A stretch of 64,000 nucleotides of DNA from Pseudodesulfovibrio sp. S3 (GCF_004025585.1 NZ_QTZO01000014.1:1-64000); one strand, 5' to 3'. Shown: positions 34,100 to 43,946, counted from the stretch's first letter. Numbers and translations: made by a program. Notes: generated from the sequence alone by a model not told the origin.

Positions 34100-35789
34100 G
34101 CTGTCCGCACACGGCCTTAGCCAACAGTCCCGACGGGTCGCGTCCCCTGAGCACCCGCATGAAAGCGGATTCCTGCCCCTGTTCTCGGGCGATCACCAGG
34201 GCGAGATGCAGTTCCTCAAGGCCGGATTCGAGCCGATAGGACTTCAGGTTGGCCAGGGCGATCTCCAGGGCCAACCGCCAATCCTTGCGCTCGAAAAGGG
34301 TCAGGATGGAGAGGAAACCGACCCGAGCCTGTTCCAACCCCATGACCGGGCGAACCAGGGAATCCAGCAAACGCAGCGTGGGCAGGTCTTCCGGCTCCCC
34401 GGACAAGATCATCAGCAAACATTCCACGGCCACGCCGGGAAGGTGGCGCTTGGCATCAAAGACGAAACCCGGCCGGACTCCCCTGCCCATGCGCTGCAAC
34501 TCCCTGGCCCAGAGCGTGAGAAGCTCCTTGGGGTTTGACGGCGGCAGCGTCTTGGCTCCACGCTTTTCAAGATGACGATACCAAAAGGTCTTGGCGCCGG
34601 AGAAATGACCTGTGCGCAGGGCGGCCATGGATGCGGCCAGGTTCAGGTCCGTAGAATGCGGAAGGGTCGGGCAAACGAGCAGTTCCTTGACATTTTCCTC
34701 CAGCACGGAATCCATGCCTGCGGCAGCCTGAAACCGAAGGGTCGCGGCCAGTACCGCCGCATCCTGCCCTACCCCGGCCAGAAGATTGGCAATGGACTTG
34801 ACGTCAATGGCGGACACTCCCGCTTCCCACATGGCACCGGCAGCAAGCGCGGTCCACTTGTCACTGTCCTTTCCCGTGGCCCGGTTACGCGTGGCGTCAC
34901 GGGCGTATTCCACGATACGGCGAACCCTGTGTTCCGGCAGGTGGTCGGCCAACACCCTGGCATGGGCGGCCCGGGCCATGACCCCGGTCAGACGGTCGTT
35001 TTTCAGGTACTTGTCGAGTTTTTCGCCGAATTCCACAACGTGCCCGTAGGTATCCATCTCCCGACCCGGCTCGAACAGATCTGCCTGCTCCTCGATGGCC
35101 TGGCCCACAACCAGGCAACCGCTGGACGCCCCCTCGAAAAGCCGGAAATTGACTTCCCCGAAGATGGACTCGTTGGGTATAACCCTGGAACGCCCATACA
35201 GGGCCATCATCTCCGGAAACGAAACCTCCCGAAGAATGGCCGGATTATAGGCAGCGGCCCGTTCCTCAAGGAACTCCACCATCCATTTGCGTGCCGGACG
35301 ATGGGCAGTGACCCGGCCCACAAATGCCAGCCCGTGTTCACGTTCTCCCCAGGGCTGTTGCGGCAGATTCTGACCGAACCACGGCAGCCAGCGGACATCG
35401 GCAGCACCCTGTCCGGCAATGGCAGGTATCCATGCCCGCTGGGTAGAACAAACCAGATCGAAAAGCCGGGCATACGCGCTGTGCCAAGAGGAGTTGAGAT
35501 GAGGATCAAGGCACCAGAAGAGCAACGGGCAATCCACTTGATCAAGGCCTGTCAGAATGGACCGATTCGCCAGTCGTTCCACCTGCAAGACAAGATCCGG
35601 GGAAAAATTCCGCTCTTTCAGGGTTTCAGACAAATCGAAAAACGGCTTGGGCGATGCCTTCAGGGAGAGAACCGTATATCCGACCGAGTGAAAGGCGTCC
35701 GCCAAAAGCGGAGGGGCGTCGACAAGACAGATGTGTGACATGTCAGCAGGCATGGACGGGGTATACACTTTTTTTTGTGCCTTTGTCAT
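34083..35789 (-). CDS. CgeB/Glyco_trans_1_2-like glycosyltransferase
   Basis: This 568-residue cytoplasmic protein contains a glycosyltransferase-B-like region of the CgeB type: LFWCLDPHLNSSW, WLPWFGQNLPQQPWG, LAFVGRVTAHRPAR and GEVNFRLFEGASSGCLVV (residues ~70-250). The second half is helical and repeat-like, with no assigned domain. Such proteins in Desulfovibrionaceae commonly lie near flagellar or surface glycan genes, and a FlgM-like gene starts divergently upstream. Modification of flagellin or surface polysaccharide is inferred. GGAGG precedes the ATG. Confidence 0.8.
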   Translation of the reverse strand: MTKAQKKVYTPSMPADMSHICLVDAPPLLADAFHSVGYTVLSLKASPKPFFDLSETLKERNFSPDLVLQVERLANRSILTGLDQVDCPLLFWCLDPHLNSSWHSAYARLFDLVCSTQRAWIPAIAGQGAADVRWLPWFGQNLPQQPWGEREHGLAFVGRVTAHRPARKWMVEFLEERAAAYNPAILREVSFPEMMALYGRSRVIPNESIFGEVNFRLFEGASSGCLVVGQAIEEQADLFEPGREMDTYGHVVEFGEKLDKYLKNDRLTGVMARAAHARVLADHLPEHRVRRIVEYARDATRNRATGKDSDKWTALAAGAMWEAGVSAIDVKSIANLLAGVGQDAAVLAATLRFQAAAGMDSVLEENVKELLVCPTLPHSTDLNLAASMAALRTGHFSGAKTFWYRHLEKRGAKTLPPSNPKELLTLWARELQRMGRGVRPGFVFDAKRHLPGVAVECLLMILSGEPEDLPTLRLLDSLVRPVMGLEQARVGFLSILTLFERKDWRLALEIALANLKSYRLESGLEELHLALVIAREQGQESAFMRVLRGRDPSGLLAKAVCGQPTRLS

Positions 35790-35926
35790 TGCCGCCTCCG
35801 AGGGAGTGAACCTCCCGGAATACTTGTAAGAGCGAGCGGATTTCGTCCGTTTTTCACATCAATAATTACGCATAGCAATCTGATATTAAAAGATAAAATT
35901 AATCACTCAAAAGTGCAGGCCACCCC

Positions 35927-35954
35927 TAAGCATTCCCGGCTCGGTGGCCGATAA
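35927..35954 (+). promoter_or_regulatory. Sigma-28 (FliA) promoter
   Basis: The -10 element GCCGATAA at 35947-35954 is a perfect match to the FliA consensus, and TAAGCATT at 35927-35934 is a plausible -35 with a 12-base spacer. It lies about 175 bases ahead of the FlgM-like gene in an otherwise featureless 339-base gap. Confidence 0.7.
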
Positions 35955-36128
35955 GAGTATCAACCGTGAACGCATGCACTGAATCCGGCATGCAATGCAA
36001 TCATCCACCGGTTGCGGGAGAGTTGGCCGCAGGGACGCGGACAGAGGCTGTCGCAACGGATGAGGGGAGACTTCGGGAAGGACGTGAGACATCCTTCCCA
36101 CTGACTTCAATAACCCAGGGAGGGGTTA

Positions 36129-36356
36129 ATGAAGGGTTATGATGACAGTCGCTCATCAACAGCGACCCATATAGAAACCGAACAGGTGTTCGACGATTTC
36201 GGAGCCACCGAGTCGGAACGGTCCCACAGGGATTCGCCCGCTGAACGTGCTCGAAAAATCGCCCGCCTCAAGGCGGAAGTGAACTCGGGCAGCTATGAGC
36301 CGGACGTCATGGACATCGCCAGGTTGCTGACCTCGGCCATGGACCCAACGCTTTGA
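36129..36356 (+). CDS. flgM: FlgM-like anti-sigma-28 factor
   Basis: This is a 75-residue protein. The N-terminus is polar and probably disordered. The C-terminal ~38 residues match FlgM: ERARKIARLKAEVNSGSYEP followed by DVMDIARLLTSAMDP, the sigma-28-binding helices. FlgM sequesters FliA until the flagellar hook is complete and is then exported. A sigma-28 promoter upstream gives the usual autoregulated loop. GGGAGGGG precedes the ATG. No other flagellar gene is in the window. A terminator follows. Confidence 0.82.
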   Translation: MKGYDDSRSSTATHIETEQVFDDFGATESERSHRDSPAERARKIARLKAEVNSGSYEPDVMDIARLLTSAMDPTL

Positions 36357-36380
36357 GCACTCCAGCATCAGCAGACTGAA

Positions 36381-36422
36381 GCGGCCAGCCCCGGAAGAAT
36401 TTCCCGGGCTGGCCGTTTCATT
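36381..36422 (+). terminator. Rho-independent terminator after flgM
   Basis: CGGCCAGCCC pairs with GGGCTGGCCG around a 14-base partly paired loop and is followed by TTTCATTT. Confidence 0.75.
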
Positions 36423-36519
36423 TCGCACAAGGCACTTCCTACCTCACAATACAGACATCGTCTCTGAACCCTTTATACGGACTGTTTCCAAGAACCTTCA
36501 ACTCAAACCGGCAACTTCA

Positions 36520-36882
36520 TCAGCCGCCGAACCAGCCCGGCGACAGCACTTGAAGGGCCTTGGTGTAATGGACCCTGAGGTCCTCCAACTTTCCGCCAAT
36601 TATCTTTTCCTGGCCCCCAAGGCTGCTCGGGCAGGTGGACTGCATTTCGGCTGCGATCGCTTCCAATTCCTTCACCGTTGACTTGATGAGGATGATCTCA
36701 TCCGCCAAATCACCGCTGCTCTCGGAAGCGAGCACGTCATACAATCTCGCCTTCCAAGTGTTGAGCTCCATCTCAAGCCCCTTGCAATAGTGGGCAACGG
36801 CTTCCTGCTTTCCGGCGTCGGTCGGACAACCGTCAATTCCCATGCAACTTGGGCAAGGCCCGGGATAATCCATGTTCGGCAT
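36520..36882 (-). CDS. Cys-containing helical protein of unknown function
   Basis: This 120-residue soluble protein starts with a cysteine cluster (CPSCMGIDGC within residues 9-19) that could bind metal. A predicted helical bundle follows (ELNTWKARLYDVLAS; STVKELEAIAAEM). GGAGGTATAGT before the ATG supports the start. I do not recognise the family. It stands alone between flgM and an MCP gene. Confidence 0.65.
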   Translation of the reverse strand: MPNMDYPGPCPSCMGIDGCPTDAGKQEAVAHYCKGLEMELNTWKARLYDVLASESSGDLADEIILIKSTVKELEAIAAEMQSTCPSSLGGQEKIIGGKLEDLRVHYTKALQVLSPGWFGG

Positions 36883-37063
36883 ACTATACCTCCATATGTT
36901 TGCAGGTTGATAAGCCTCCCCTGCATAACACGCTCTGACTTCTCACACCAAACCGTAATTTTATTTATAACATGAGCCTTCAGGCGGACGGCACAAAAGA
37001 GAAACGGATTCAAGCAGGCAGCGCCCGCTCGAATCCGCTCCTTATGCATTCTTTACGGGAACG

Positions 37064-38713
37064 TTAGAAACGCTCGAATTCTCCTTCCTCGCTTGTCGGC
37101 AACGCGGCAGGCGTATTCCGGACCACCTGCCGTCTGACCGATGCGCCCATGCCTGACTGCTCCACCTGGAAGAAGCTCACGGCCTGCTGAAGTTGTTCGG
37201 CTTCGCCTGCCAGGCTCTCGGAAGTGGCAGCCACTTCCTCGGACGCCGAAGCGTTTTGCTGCACAACGGTGTCCAGTTCCTGAAGAGCATTGTTGATCTG
37301 CGTCGCGCCTTCATTCTGTTCATTGGTGGCTGCGGCAATCTCCTGAACCAGCTCGGCGGTACGCTTGATGTCCGGCACCATCTGGACAAGCATACTCCCG
37401 GCCTGCTCGGCCACCCGGACGCTGGAGGCGGAAAGTTCGGATATCTCGCCTGCAGCCTGGCCGCTCCGTTCGGCGAGCTTGCGCACTTCAGCGGCGACAA
37501 CGGCAAAACCCTTGCCGTGCTCGCCGGCGCGGGCTGCCTCAATGGCCGCATTGAGCGCCAGCAAGTTGGTCTGCCGGGCGATTTCCTCGACGATGGATAT
37601 CTTTTCCGCGATCTGCTTCATGGATTCCACAGTGCTGGCCACAGCGGCACCGCCCTTTTCCGCATCCTCTGCCGCCTTGAGGGCGATCTTTTCCGTGGTG
37701 CGCGAATTGTCGGCATTCTGTTGGATATTGGAAGTCATCTCCTCCATGGAGGACGCGACCTCCTCAACTGCGGCCGCCTGCTGGACTGCGCCCTGGGACA
37801 GGCTGTCGGATGAGGAAGTCAGTTCTTCGCCACCAGCCGCCACGGTGGCGCTGCTGGCCTGAACATTTATGACCACGTTCTTGAGCTGGGTGAGCATGTC
37901 ATCCATGGCCCCGGAAAGCTGGGCAAGTTCGTCCTTGCTGGTGTCTCCAAGGGTCTTCCCGAGTTCGCCGCGAGCGATCTTCTCGGCAAACTGCACACAG
38001 ACCTGCATGGGGGAAATGATGGACTTGGCAATGAGGATGCTCAAGGGGACCACCACCACGGCCAGCCCGACAAGGATGCCGATGCCGATCCACATGACCA
38101 GGGAACGGGTAAAACCGTGCAGTCCTTCTCTGATCACCTCGGTCTTGCTCTTGATTTCATCAACGTAAATCCCGGTCGCGATCCACAGGTCGGTACCTGG
38201 AATCATCATTGAATAGGCCATCTTGGGCGATGCCTGACTTTCGCCGGGCTTGGGGAACCAGTAGGTGGTGAACCCTCCGCCGCCCTTGGCCGCCTGGATC
38301 ATATCCTTAACATATTCCTTGCCGTTCTGGTCCTTGTTGTCCAGATTCGATTTGCCGGGATAATCAGGCCTCAACGGGTGAGCTATGTTCACTCCCTTGG
38401 TGTCATAGGCAAAATAATATCCGTCCTCGCCATACCGGGACTCCTGCAACTCGGCCTGAATGGTCTTGACCCGATCTTCACCGTTGGCTTCGGCCTTGAC
38501 GATCGCATCCCCCACCTTGGTGGCCAGGGTTTGCACTGAATACTTCAATGTGCGCTCAAACCCTTCAATCATGGCGGTTTCAGCTTGATCGATTCCGGTT
38601 TCAGACAGGTTGACCATCCCCATCCAGAACGCTCCGCTGGCCAGCAGTGTTGACAAGATGAGCAGCACCAGCAGCGCGAAAATCCGTGTTTTTATACCAA
38701 AATTTCTCAACAT
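37064..38713 (-). CDS. Methyl-accepting chemotaxis protein with single Cache domain
   Basis: This 549-residue MCP has helix 1 at ~9-30 and a periplasmic sCache_2 domain ([42 protein letters not shown], ~35-185). Helix 2, HAMP and the signalling tip follow; the tip holds [35 protein letters not shown]. Such Cache domains often sense carboxylates. The start at 38713 follows AGAGGGG. No pentapeptide for CheR is evident at the C-terminus. Confidence 0.95.
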   Translation of the reverse strand: MLRNFGIKTRIFALLVLLILSTLLASGAFWMGMVNLSETGIDQAETAMIEGFERTLKYSVQTLATKVGDAIVKAEANGEDRVKTIQAELQESRYGEDGYYFAYDTKGVNIAHPLRPDYPGKSNLDNKDQNGKEYVKDMIQAAKGGGGFTTYWFPKPGESQASPKMAYSMMIPGTDLWIATGIYVDEIKSKTEVIREGLHGFTRSLVMWIGIGILVGLAVVVVPLSILIAKSIISPMQVCVQFAEKIARGELGKTLGDTSKDELAQLSGAMDDMLTQLKNVVINVQASSATVAAGGEELTSSSDSLSQGAVQQAAAVEEVASSMEEMTSNIQQNADNSRTTEKIALKAAEDAEKGGAAVASTVESMKQIAEKISIVEEIARQTNLLALNAAIEAARAGEHGKGFAVVAAEVRKLAERSGQAAGEISELSASSVRVAEQAGSMLVQMVPDIKRTAELVQEIAAATNEQNEGATQINNALQELDTVVQQNASASEEVAATSESLAGEAEQLQQAVSFFQVEQSGMGASVRRQVVRNTPAALPTSEEGEFERF

Positions 38714-38833
38714 ATTCCCCTCTTGTGAGTACAGTTGCACTGAATTAGCACAGCCTAACTATCGTATTAATCGATCTATTCCGTTATAGATATTAGAATC
38801 TTCGATTTTCGCACAATACAGAAGTGTAAGCAC

Positions 38834-38872
38834 ATAAAAAAGTCCGAGCAGGTTTTGAACCTGCTCGGACTT
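38834..38872 (-). terminator. Rho-independent terminator after htpG
   Basis: AAGTCCGAGCAGGTT pairs perfectly with AACCTGCTCGGACTT around a three-base loop, with TTTTTATG following on the minus strand. Confidence 0.93.
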
Positions 38873-38899
38873 GCTGTTCTTTGAAGTTTTACGAGAAAA

Positions 38900-40789
38900 C
38901 TACTTGTTCGTTTCCACGTACCAGCCACTGGACTTGGTCAACAACTCCTGCACCCGGCCAACCAGTGCGTGAGGGTCTGTCAGGTAGCCCTCGAGCAACA
39001 AAGCAGATTCGAAAAGCTGATTGGCGGCCTGCTCGATGAAGGGATCATTCTCGTCCTTGTTGAAGATAGTCAACATGTTACGGACCAATGCATGGTCTGG
39101 GTTGATCTCCAGCACCTTCTTGGGGATGGAGGTATCCTTGCTCATGACACGCATGATCTTGTCCATGGATGAAGTCACGTTGCCGTCGGGGTTGGCCAGG
39201 CAGACCGGGGAATCCGACAGTCTTGCGGAGGCTTTGACCTCGGTGACGCTCTCGCCGAGCACTTCCTTGATGCGGGCCAGCAGCTTGCCCAGGGTGGTCT
39301 TCTGGTCTTCGGTCAACGCCTCGGGCCTGTCTTCCTTTTCGCTGGACTCGAACTTGTCGAGTTTGGTCATGTCCGCATGTTCTGCCGAAACCAGGGCAAA
39401 GCCGTCAAACTCGCGCAGGGCGTCCATGACAAACTCGTCGATGGGTTCAAACAGGTACAGCACCTCGATGCCTTTCCTGCGGAACACCTCCAGGTGCGGA
39501 GAAAGCTCAAGCGCCTGCCGACTGGGACCGTAAGCGTAGTAGATTTCCTTCTGCTCTTCCTTGGCCCGCGAGATGTAGTCGGCAAAGGAGGTCAAGCCCT
39601 TGTCGTCTTCGGAGGTCGAGGAATTGAACCGTACCAGGCCGCTGAACTTGTCCTTGTTCAGAAAGTCCATATAGCCCGCCTTGAACAGCTCGCCGTGGGC
39701 ATGCCAGAACTCGTTGTACCGCTCCGCATTGTCCTTGGCTATCTTGCCCAGATGATCCAGAACCTGCTTGACCAGGGTGGAACTGATCTTGCGTATGAGG
39801 ATGTTGTCCTGAAGCGTCTCGCGGGAAATGTTCAAGGGCAGGTCTTCGGTATCCACCACGCCCTTGACGAAGCTCAGGTATTCGGGGAGCAGATCCTTGT
39901 TCTGCTTCTCGATGAGCACCCGGCGCACGTACAGATCCAGGCCGCGATTTTCCCGGCCCAGCCCAAAGGGATCGTTACCGAACTTCGGAATGAACATGAG
40001 GGCGTTGAACTGCACCGGCGCATCCACAGAAGCATGCAGCGTGTCAAAGGGGGCCTCGGAATCAAAAGTCAGGAACTTGTAGAACTCGGCGTACTGCTCG
40101 GGCGTAATCTGGAACTTGGGTTCACGCCACAGGGCCGAAATGGTGTTGACCCGGTTCTCCCCAACGAAGATGGGGAAATTGATGAAGTTCGAATGCCGGT
40201 TGACCACGGCCTTGAGATGAGCCTCATTGGTGAACTGGCTTGCCAGGTCTTCCTTCAGGCTGACCGTGATCTCGGTTCCGTGCGGACGGTCCTCGTCCAG
40301 TTCCTGAAGCTTGTAGTCCGTGCGTCCGTCGGACGTCCAGGCCACGGCCTTGGCCTCGGGGTCGATGCTGCGGGTAATCACCGTGACCTCGTCGGCCACC
40401 ATGTACACGGAATAGAAACCCACGCCGAAGCGGCCGATAAGGGAATCCAGCGATTCCTTGCCCTCTTCTGCCAGACGCGCCAATTCCGCAGTGCCGGAAT
40501 GGGCGATGGTGCCGATGTTTCGCATCAGCTCATCGCGGGTCATGCCGATACCCGTATCCGTAATGGTCAGGGTCTTGGCCTCAGCGTCGACTGTAATGCG
40601 GATTTCCGGAGCAGCTTCATCGCTTGCACCGTCACTCTGAGCCTTGAAGCGGACCTTCTCCAAGGCATCGGACGCATTGGAAATGAGTTCGCGCAGGAAG
40701 ATTTCCTTGTTCGTGTACAGTGAGTGAACCAGGATATCCAGGAGCTGGCTGACCTCGGCCTTAAATTTATGGGTGGTTTTTTTGCCCAT
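38900..40789 (-). CDS. htpG: Molecular chaperone HtpG (Hsp90)
   Basis: This 629-residue Hsp90 has the normal bacterial length. The N-terminal ATPase has LRELISNASDALEKVRF, ITDTGIGMTRDEL, LIGRFGVGFYSVYMVA and GTEITVSL. Middle and C-terminal domains follow without gaps. It remodels client proteins in the cytoplasm. GGAGG lies eight bases before the ATG. A MerR-like regulator gene is immediately upstream on the same strand and may be cotranscribed. Confidence 0.98.
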   Translation of the reverse strand: MGKKTTHKFKAEVSQLLDILVHSLYTNKEIFLRELISNASDALEKVRFKAQSDGASDEAAPEIRITVDAEAKTLTITDTGIGMTRDELMRNIGTIAHSGTAELARLAEEGKESLDSLIGRFGVGFYSVYMVADEVTVITRSIDPEAKAVAWTSDGRTDYKLQELDEDRPHGTEITVSLKEDLASQFTNEAHLKAVVNRHSNFINFPIFVGENRVNTISALWREPKFQITPEQYAEFYKFLTFDSEAPFDTLHASVDAPVQFNALMFIPKFGNDPFGLGRENRGLDLYVRRVLIEKQNKDLLPEYLSFVKGVVDTEDLPLNISRETLQDNILIRKISSTLVKQVLDHLGKIAKDNAERYNEFWHAHGELFKAGYMDFLNKDKFSGLVRFNSSTSEDDKGLTSFADYISRAKEEQKEIYYAYGPSRQALELSPHLEVFRRKGIEVLYLFEPIDEFVMDALREFDGFALVSAEHADMTKLDKFESSEKEDRPEALTEDQKTTLGKLLARIKEVLGESVTEVKASARLSDSPVCLANPDGNVTSSMDKIMRVMSKDTSIPKKVLEINPDHALVRNMLTIFNKDENDPFIEQAANQLFESALLLEGYLTDPHALVGRVQELLTKSSGWYVETNK

Positions 40790-40821
40790 TGAAACAACCT
40801 CCGAATCAAATGATATGAACG

Positions 40822-40855
40822 CCCGCCGGAGGAGCCGCTTGGCTCTCCCGGCGGG
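40822..40855 (-). other. Strong hairpin in the htpG leader
   Basis: CCCGCCGG pairs with CCGGCGGG, and GAGCC with GGCTC inside a GCTT loop. It sits between the MerR-like gene stop (40906) and the htpG ATG (40789). With no T-run it may be an attenuator, a processing site or a weak terminator. Confidence 0.6.
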
Positions 40856-40905
40856 ACTTGCAGTAAGGAGAGAGTGTTCGGGAAAATCAGTCCCCTGAAC
40901 GGGGG

Positions 40906-41517
40906 TTAGGTAGATACGGATTTGATCTTGTCAAGGAGATACTTTTCCATTTCGCGACGATCCTTGCGCAACCGGACCATCTCCGCCTCCATGACCGCGA
41001 GCTTTTCCTTGAGTTCCCTGTTCTCGGACTTCAAGGCCTCGGTGTCTTCCATGGTCACCGTAATGCGCCGGGCCGCTTCTTCCAATCCCTGCCGGACCTC
41101 GGTCACGTCAGGCGACCCCATGCTTTCAGCATCAAGCACCGAACGGATACCGTCACCCACGGACTTGGCTATTTCCATGCCGATGGCCGCAGCCATCTTC
41201 ATGACCGGTTCCATGGACCCGGCGGACAGGGCCATGGGGACGTCGCCGCCACCGGAGACAGTCGGCATGGCATCGGCCTGGAGCGGATAGTTTTGGGACA
41301 GCTGGTCCATGACGTCGCGGGCGGTGTGGCCTTCCTTGAGAAGACGGGAAATGGCTCCGAACACCTCAACGGCTTCAGGCCTGAACCGTTTCTGGCGTCC
41401 CCGCCCCACGCTCGGCAGATGCTGGGAAAAACGGTTTTTCCAATAATGCACAGTGGACTCGGGCAGTTCCAGTTCGCGGGCGATTTCTGCCACGGAAAGC
41501 ACTTTCTTGCCAGTCAT
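40906..41517 (-). CDS. MerR-like HTH protein with C-terminal coiled coil
   Basis: This 203-residue protein has an N-terminal MerR-type winged helix (LSVAEIARELELPESTVHYWKNRF ... KRFRPEAVEVFGAISRLLKEGHT, ~7-66). A linker follows, then a C-terminal coiled coil (LKSENRELKEKLAVMEAEMVRL, ~160-200). No effector domain is seen. Its place directly upstream of htpG suggests that it may regulate that gene or itself; this is inference from context. Confidence 0.85.
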   Translation of the reverse strand: MTGKKVLSVAEIARELELPESTVHYWKNRFSQHLPSVGRGRQKRFRPEAVEVFGAISRLLKEGHTARDVMDQLSQNYPLQADAMPTVSGGGDVPMALSAGSMEPVMKMAAAIGMEIAKSVGDGIRSVLDAESMGSPDVTEVRQGLEEAARRITVTMEDTEALKSENRELKEKLAVMEAEMVRLRKDRREMEKYLLDKIKSVST

Positions 41518-41817
41518 GTCTCAACTCCCCTTGCTTGACTTGCCTACCTTGTTGTTCTTCATTGGAGTACAGAAAATTCCGCATTGAGACAAGTATTTTA
41601 TTTTCTCATCCTCCTAATTTTAAAGAAGTTTTCAACTACAACAAAGACTCCTGCCAGCGTTGTGGTTGATATTCTTGATTATTTCTAGACTTTTATTAGA
41701 AAAGCACGATAGCTGGCGGCGAATCTGCCCGGACGGTCCATTCCCTGTTTGCGCTTGCACGCAGAACCCATTATGTTCGTGCGGTTGTCACAAGCCATTC
41801 GCAAGGGGAAGCCGCCA
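41518..41817. other. Intergenic region between divergent merR-like and DoxX genes
   Basis: These 300 bases include an AT-rich core (about 41580-41710), presumably holding both divergent promoters. I see no strong hairpin, repeat or small gene. An in-frame ATG at 41749 could extend the DoxX gene, but the family N-terminus favours 41818. Confidence 0.5.
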
Positions 41818-42294
41818 ATGAAACCACTTTTCACCTCCAGACCCGCCTATATCGCGCTCAGGCTGATCATCGGCCTGCTGTTCATGTATGCCGGGGCCAT
41901 CAAGCTCGCCAACCCCGACGGTTTTGCCGTGACCATCAACATATACGGACTGGTTACATGGCGCATGGCCACAGCCCTCGCCTATGTCATCCCGGCCATT
42001 GAGATCATCACGGGGTTGGGGTTGGTGCTCGACGTCAAAGGGGCGTTGCTGACCGTTGTCGCACAGTTGTTGGGGTTCATGGTTATACTGCTGTACGCCC
42101 TGCATATCGGCCTGGATGCCGACTGCGGCTGTTTCGGCACACCCCGATCCACTGCCAACGCCCCCACAGGGCCCCTTGAAGCCCTTTTCCGCGACGGACT
42201 CATGCTGGCTGCCTGTGCAGCCATGTACTGGCAACGCAGCAAGGCCGGAAGAACTCCCCGCCCCATCACCCGCCTGTTTTCCAAAAGCGCATGA
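41818..42294 (+). CDS. MauE/DoxX-like redox-associated membrane protein
   Basis: This 158-residue protein has four membrane helices of the MauE/DoxX type. LRLIIGLLFMYAGAIKLANPDGF is the typical first helix and loop, and the Cys pair in DADCGCFG follows the last conserved helix. MauE-like proteins help form disulfides in periplasmic partners; here the partner is unknown. The start at 41818 is the ATG after AAGGGGAAGCC. A bidirectional terminator follows immediately. Confidence 0.88.
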   Translation: MKPLFTSRPAYIALRLIIGLLFMYAGAIKLANPDGFAVTINIYGLVTWRMATALAYVIPAIEIITGLGLVLDVKGALLTVVAQLLGFMVILLYALHIGLDADCGCFGTPRSTANAPTGPLEALFRDGLMLAACAAMYWQRSKAGRTPRPITRLFSKSA

Positions 42295-42322
42295 AAAAGG
42301 CCGCATTGCTGCGGCCTTGTCG
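42295..42322. terminator. Compact bidirectional terminator-like hairpin
   Basis: AAGGCCGCA pairs with TGCGGCCTT around TTG, between the converging MauE-like and glycine-zipper genes. A-run on the left and TT..TT on the right. Confidence 0.7.
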
Positions 42323-42342
42323 TTCCTGTTGCGGTCACCCGG

Positions 42343-42795
42343 CTACTGAACCAATTGCCAGGAACCGTCAGGCTGTCTGTAAGCCTTGGCGTAGACCGTC
42401 TGGGTGGAGCCGTCGGCCATGCGGGCCTTGAGCGTCACATCACGTTCCACACGTCCGTTGCCATATTGTCGAGGCGGTTCCGGAATGGCCTGATACTGGA
42501 CATGACTGTCCGGGTTGACCCACCGGGTTGCATGGCCCGAAGGAGCGGTCTCCAGGGTATTGTGTATCTGCCGTTCGTCGTAGGCATCATACTTGTCCAT
42601 CTCATTGCCCGCGATATAACCGACCAGCATACCTGCGCCCGCACCAATGGCTGCGCCGGATATCTTGTTCTTGAAAGTCAGTGCGCCCAGGGTGGCGCCG
42701 GCCAATGTGCCGAGTGCGGCACCGTTCTGCGCCTGGGTTGTCTGGCATCCCGTCAGCAGCGAAATCATCATTACCAATACGATTGCGGTTCTCAT
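42343..42795 (-). CDS. Glycine-zipper outer-membrane-type lipoprotein
   Basis: This 150-residue lipoprotein has the signal MRTAIVLVMMISLLTGC with Cys17 as lipid site. A glycine-zipper region follows (AALGTLAGATLGAL ... GAAIGAGAGMLVGYIAG, ~26-65), as in 17-kDa surface antigens. The C-terminal half is a surface-antigen-like beta domain (WVNPDSHVQYQAIPEP; DGSTQTVYAKAYRQPDGSWQLV). It probably sits in the envelope. GGAGG precedes the ATG. Confidence 0.9.
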   Translation of the reverse strand: MRTAIVLVMMISLLTGCQTTQAQNGAALGTLAGATLGALTFKNKISGAAIGAGAGMLVGYIAGNEMDKYDAYDERQIHNTLETAPSGHATRWVNPDSHVQYQAIPEPPRQYGNGRVERDVTLKARMADGSTQTVYAKAYRQPDGSWQLVQ

Positions 42796-43139
42796 GGTTA
42801 TATCCTCCTGTTCGGCCTACCCGGCCCTTGATGCTTCTCAGGCCGCATGGCCTTGCTCTCATGACCTTTTTTTGAGCAATGCGTATGCCACCACACAACA
42901 TCCCGATTCCATTGGCTTTCAACAAAACACAAACGCTCCAGCGCGCGCAAAAATACGCACAGGAACGCAATTATTGTCCACTGGAAGCAAGGGCTGGCGA
43001 TAAAAACCGGCAGGCGGTTTCAGACAGGGCAATAACAGTTGAACGCTCTTTGGAGACAAACAACAACGAACTACATCAGGGAAAAAACGGATTCATCCGA
43101 AAAAAAGATCGATGCAGTGCCATGGCAAACCCGGGACAA
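42796..43139. other. Intergenic region, nothing assigned
   Basis: This 344-base gap lies between the glycine-zipper lipoprotein start and the nitroreductase stop, both minus strand. It must hold the lipoprotein promoter. I see no hairpin with a T-run, repeat copy or credible small gene. Confidence 0.5.
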
Positions 43140-43946
43140 TCAATCCAGCCAGGCTATTTCCACATCTTTTCGCGCCGGGATGCGCTTGTAGCGATATTTC
43201 GGGTAGCCAAGCATGAGGGCTGCGTAGACGCCGTGCCCTTCGGGGATGCCGAGGGTTTCACGGATGGCGCAACACCCCTCGGCCACTTCCATGAGGAATC
43301 CGGCCCAGCATGCACCTATGCCGTGGGCATGGGCGGCCAGTTCGAGGTAGGCGGCGGCCAGGGAGCAGTCCTCGGCAGGGTTGAACCCGTCCTCTGGCGC
43401 GTGGGCCACGGCCACATGCGGCGCCCCGTGCAGGATCTTGTCCAACCCTTTGGACCAGTTCTTGACCACGCCGGGGAACACGGAATGGGTAGCCATGTAT
43501 TCCACGGTCAACCCGGCAAGACGACGGGTCGCCTGCGGGGTGCGGGTGATGATCCAGCGGGCCGGCTGACCGTTCTTGGCGCTGGGGGCAAACCGGGAGA
43601 TGGAGAACAGGCGGTTCAACACATCCTCGGGAATGACCTTGTCCCTGTAGGCGCGCACGGACCGGCGACCGCACAGGAACTGCTCGGCCTGATCCGGGGT
43701 GAGTTTCAAATCCCTGACCAGAGGCACGCACTGCTCGGGAGACAGTCCTTGGGACACGGCGGGCATCTCGGGCAGGGTGACGGCCCCAACCGGGCACACG
43801 GCCACGCAATGACCGCAGTTGATGCAGGTCTTTCTGGCAGCGGGACGAAGCTTGGGGAAGCCGTCCGCACCGTCCACGATCAAGTCAAAAGGGCACTCGT
43901 CCAGACAGGCGCCGCACTGCTTGCAGATATCCTTGTCAGCAAACAT
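43140..43946 (-). CDS. Ferredoxin-nitroreductase fusion protein
   Basis: This 268-residue protein has two N-terminal [4Fe-4S] motifs (Cys8, 11, 14, 18 and Cys41, 44, 47, 51) followed by an FMN nitroreductase domain (RRSVRAYRDKVIPEDVL, FAPSAKNGQPARWIIT, GIGACWAGF). The fused ferredoxin can feed electrons straight to the flavin, an arrangement common in anaerobes. The natural substrate is unknown. GGGAGCGATC precedes the ATG. Confidence 0.93.
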   Translation of the reverse strand: MFADKDICKQCGACLDECPFDLIVDGADGFPKLRPAARKTCINCGHCVAVCPVGAVTLPEMPAVSQGLSPEQCVPLVRDLKLTPDQAEQFLCGRRSVRAYRDKVIPEDVLNRLFSISRFAPSAKNGQPARWIITRTPQATRRLAGLTVEYMATHSVFPGVVKNWSKGLDKILHGAPHVAVAHAPEDGFNPAEDCSLAAAYLELAAHAHGIGACWAGFLMEVAEGCCAIRETLGIPEGHGVYAALMLGYPKYRYKRIPARKDVEIAWLD

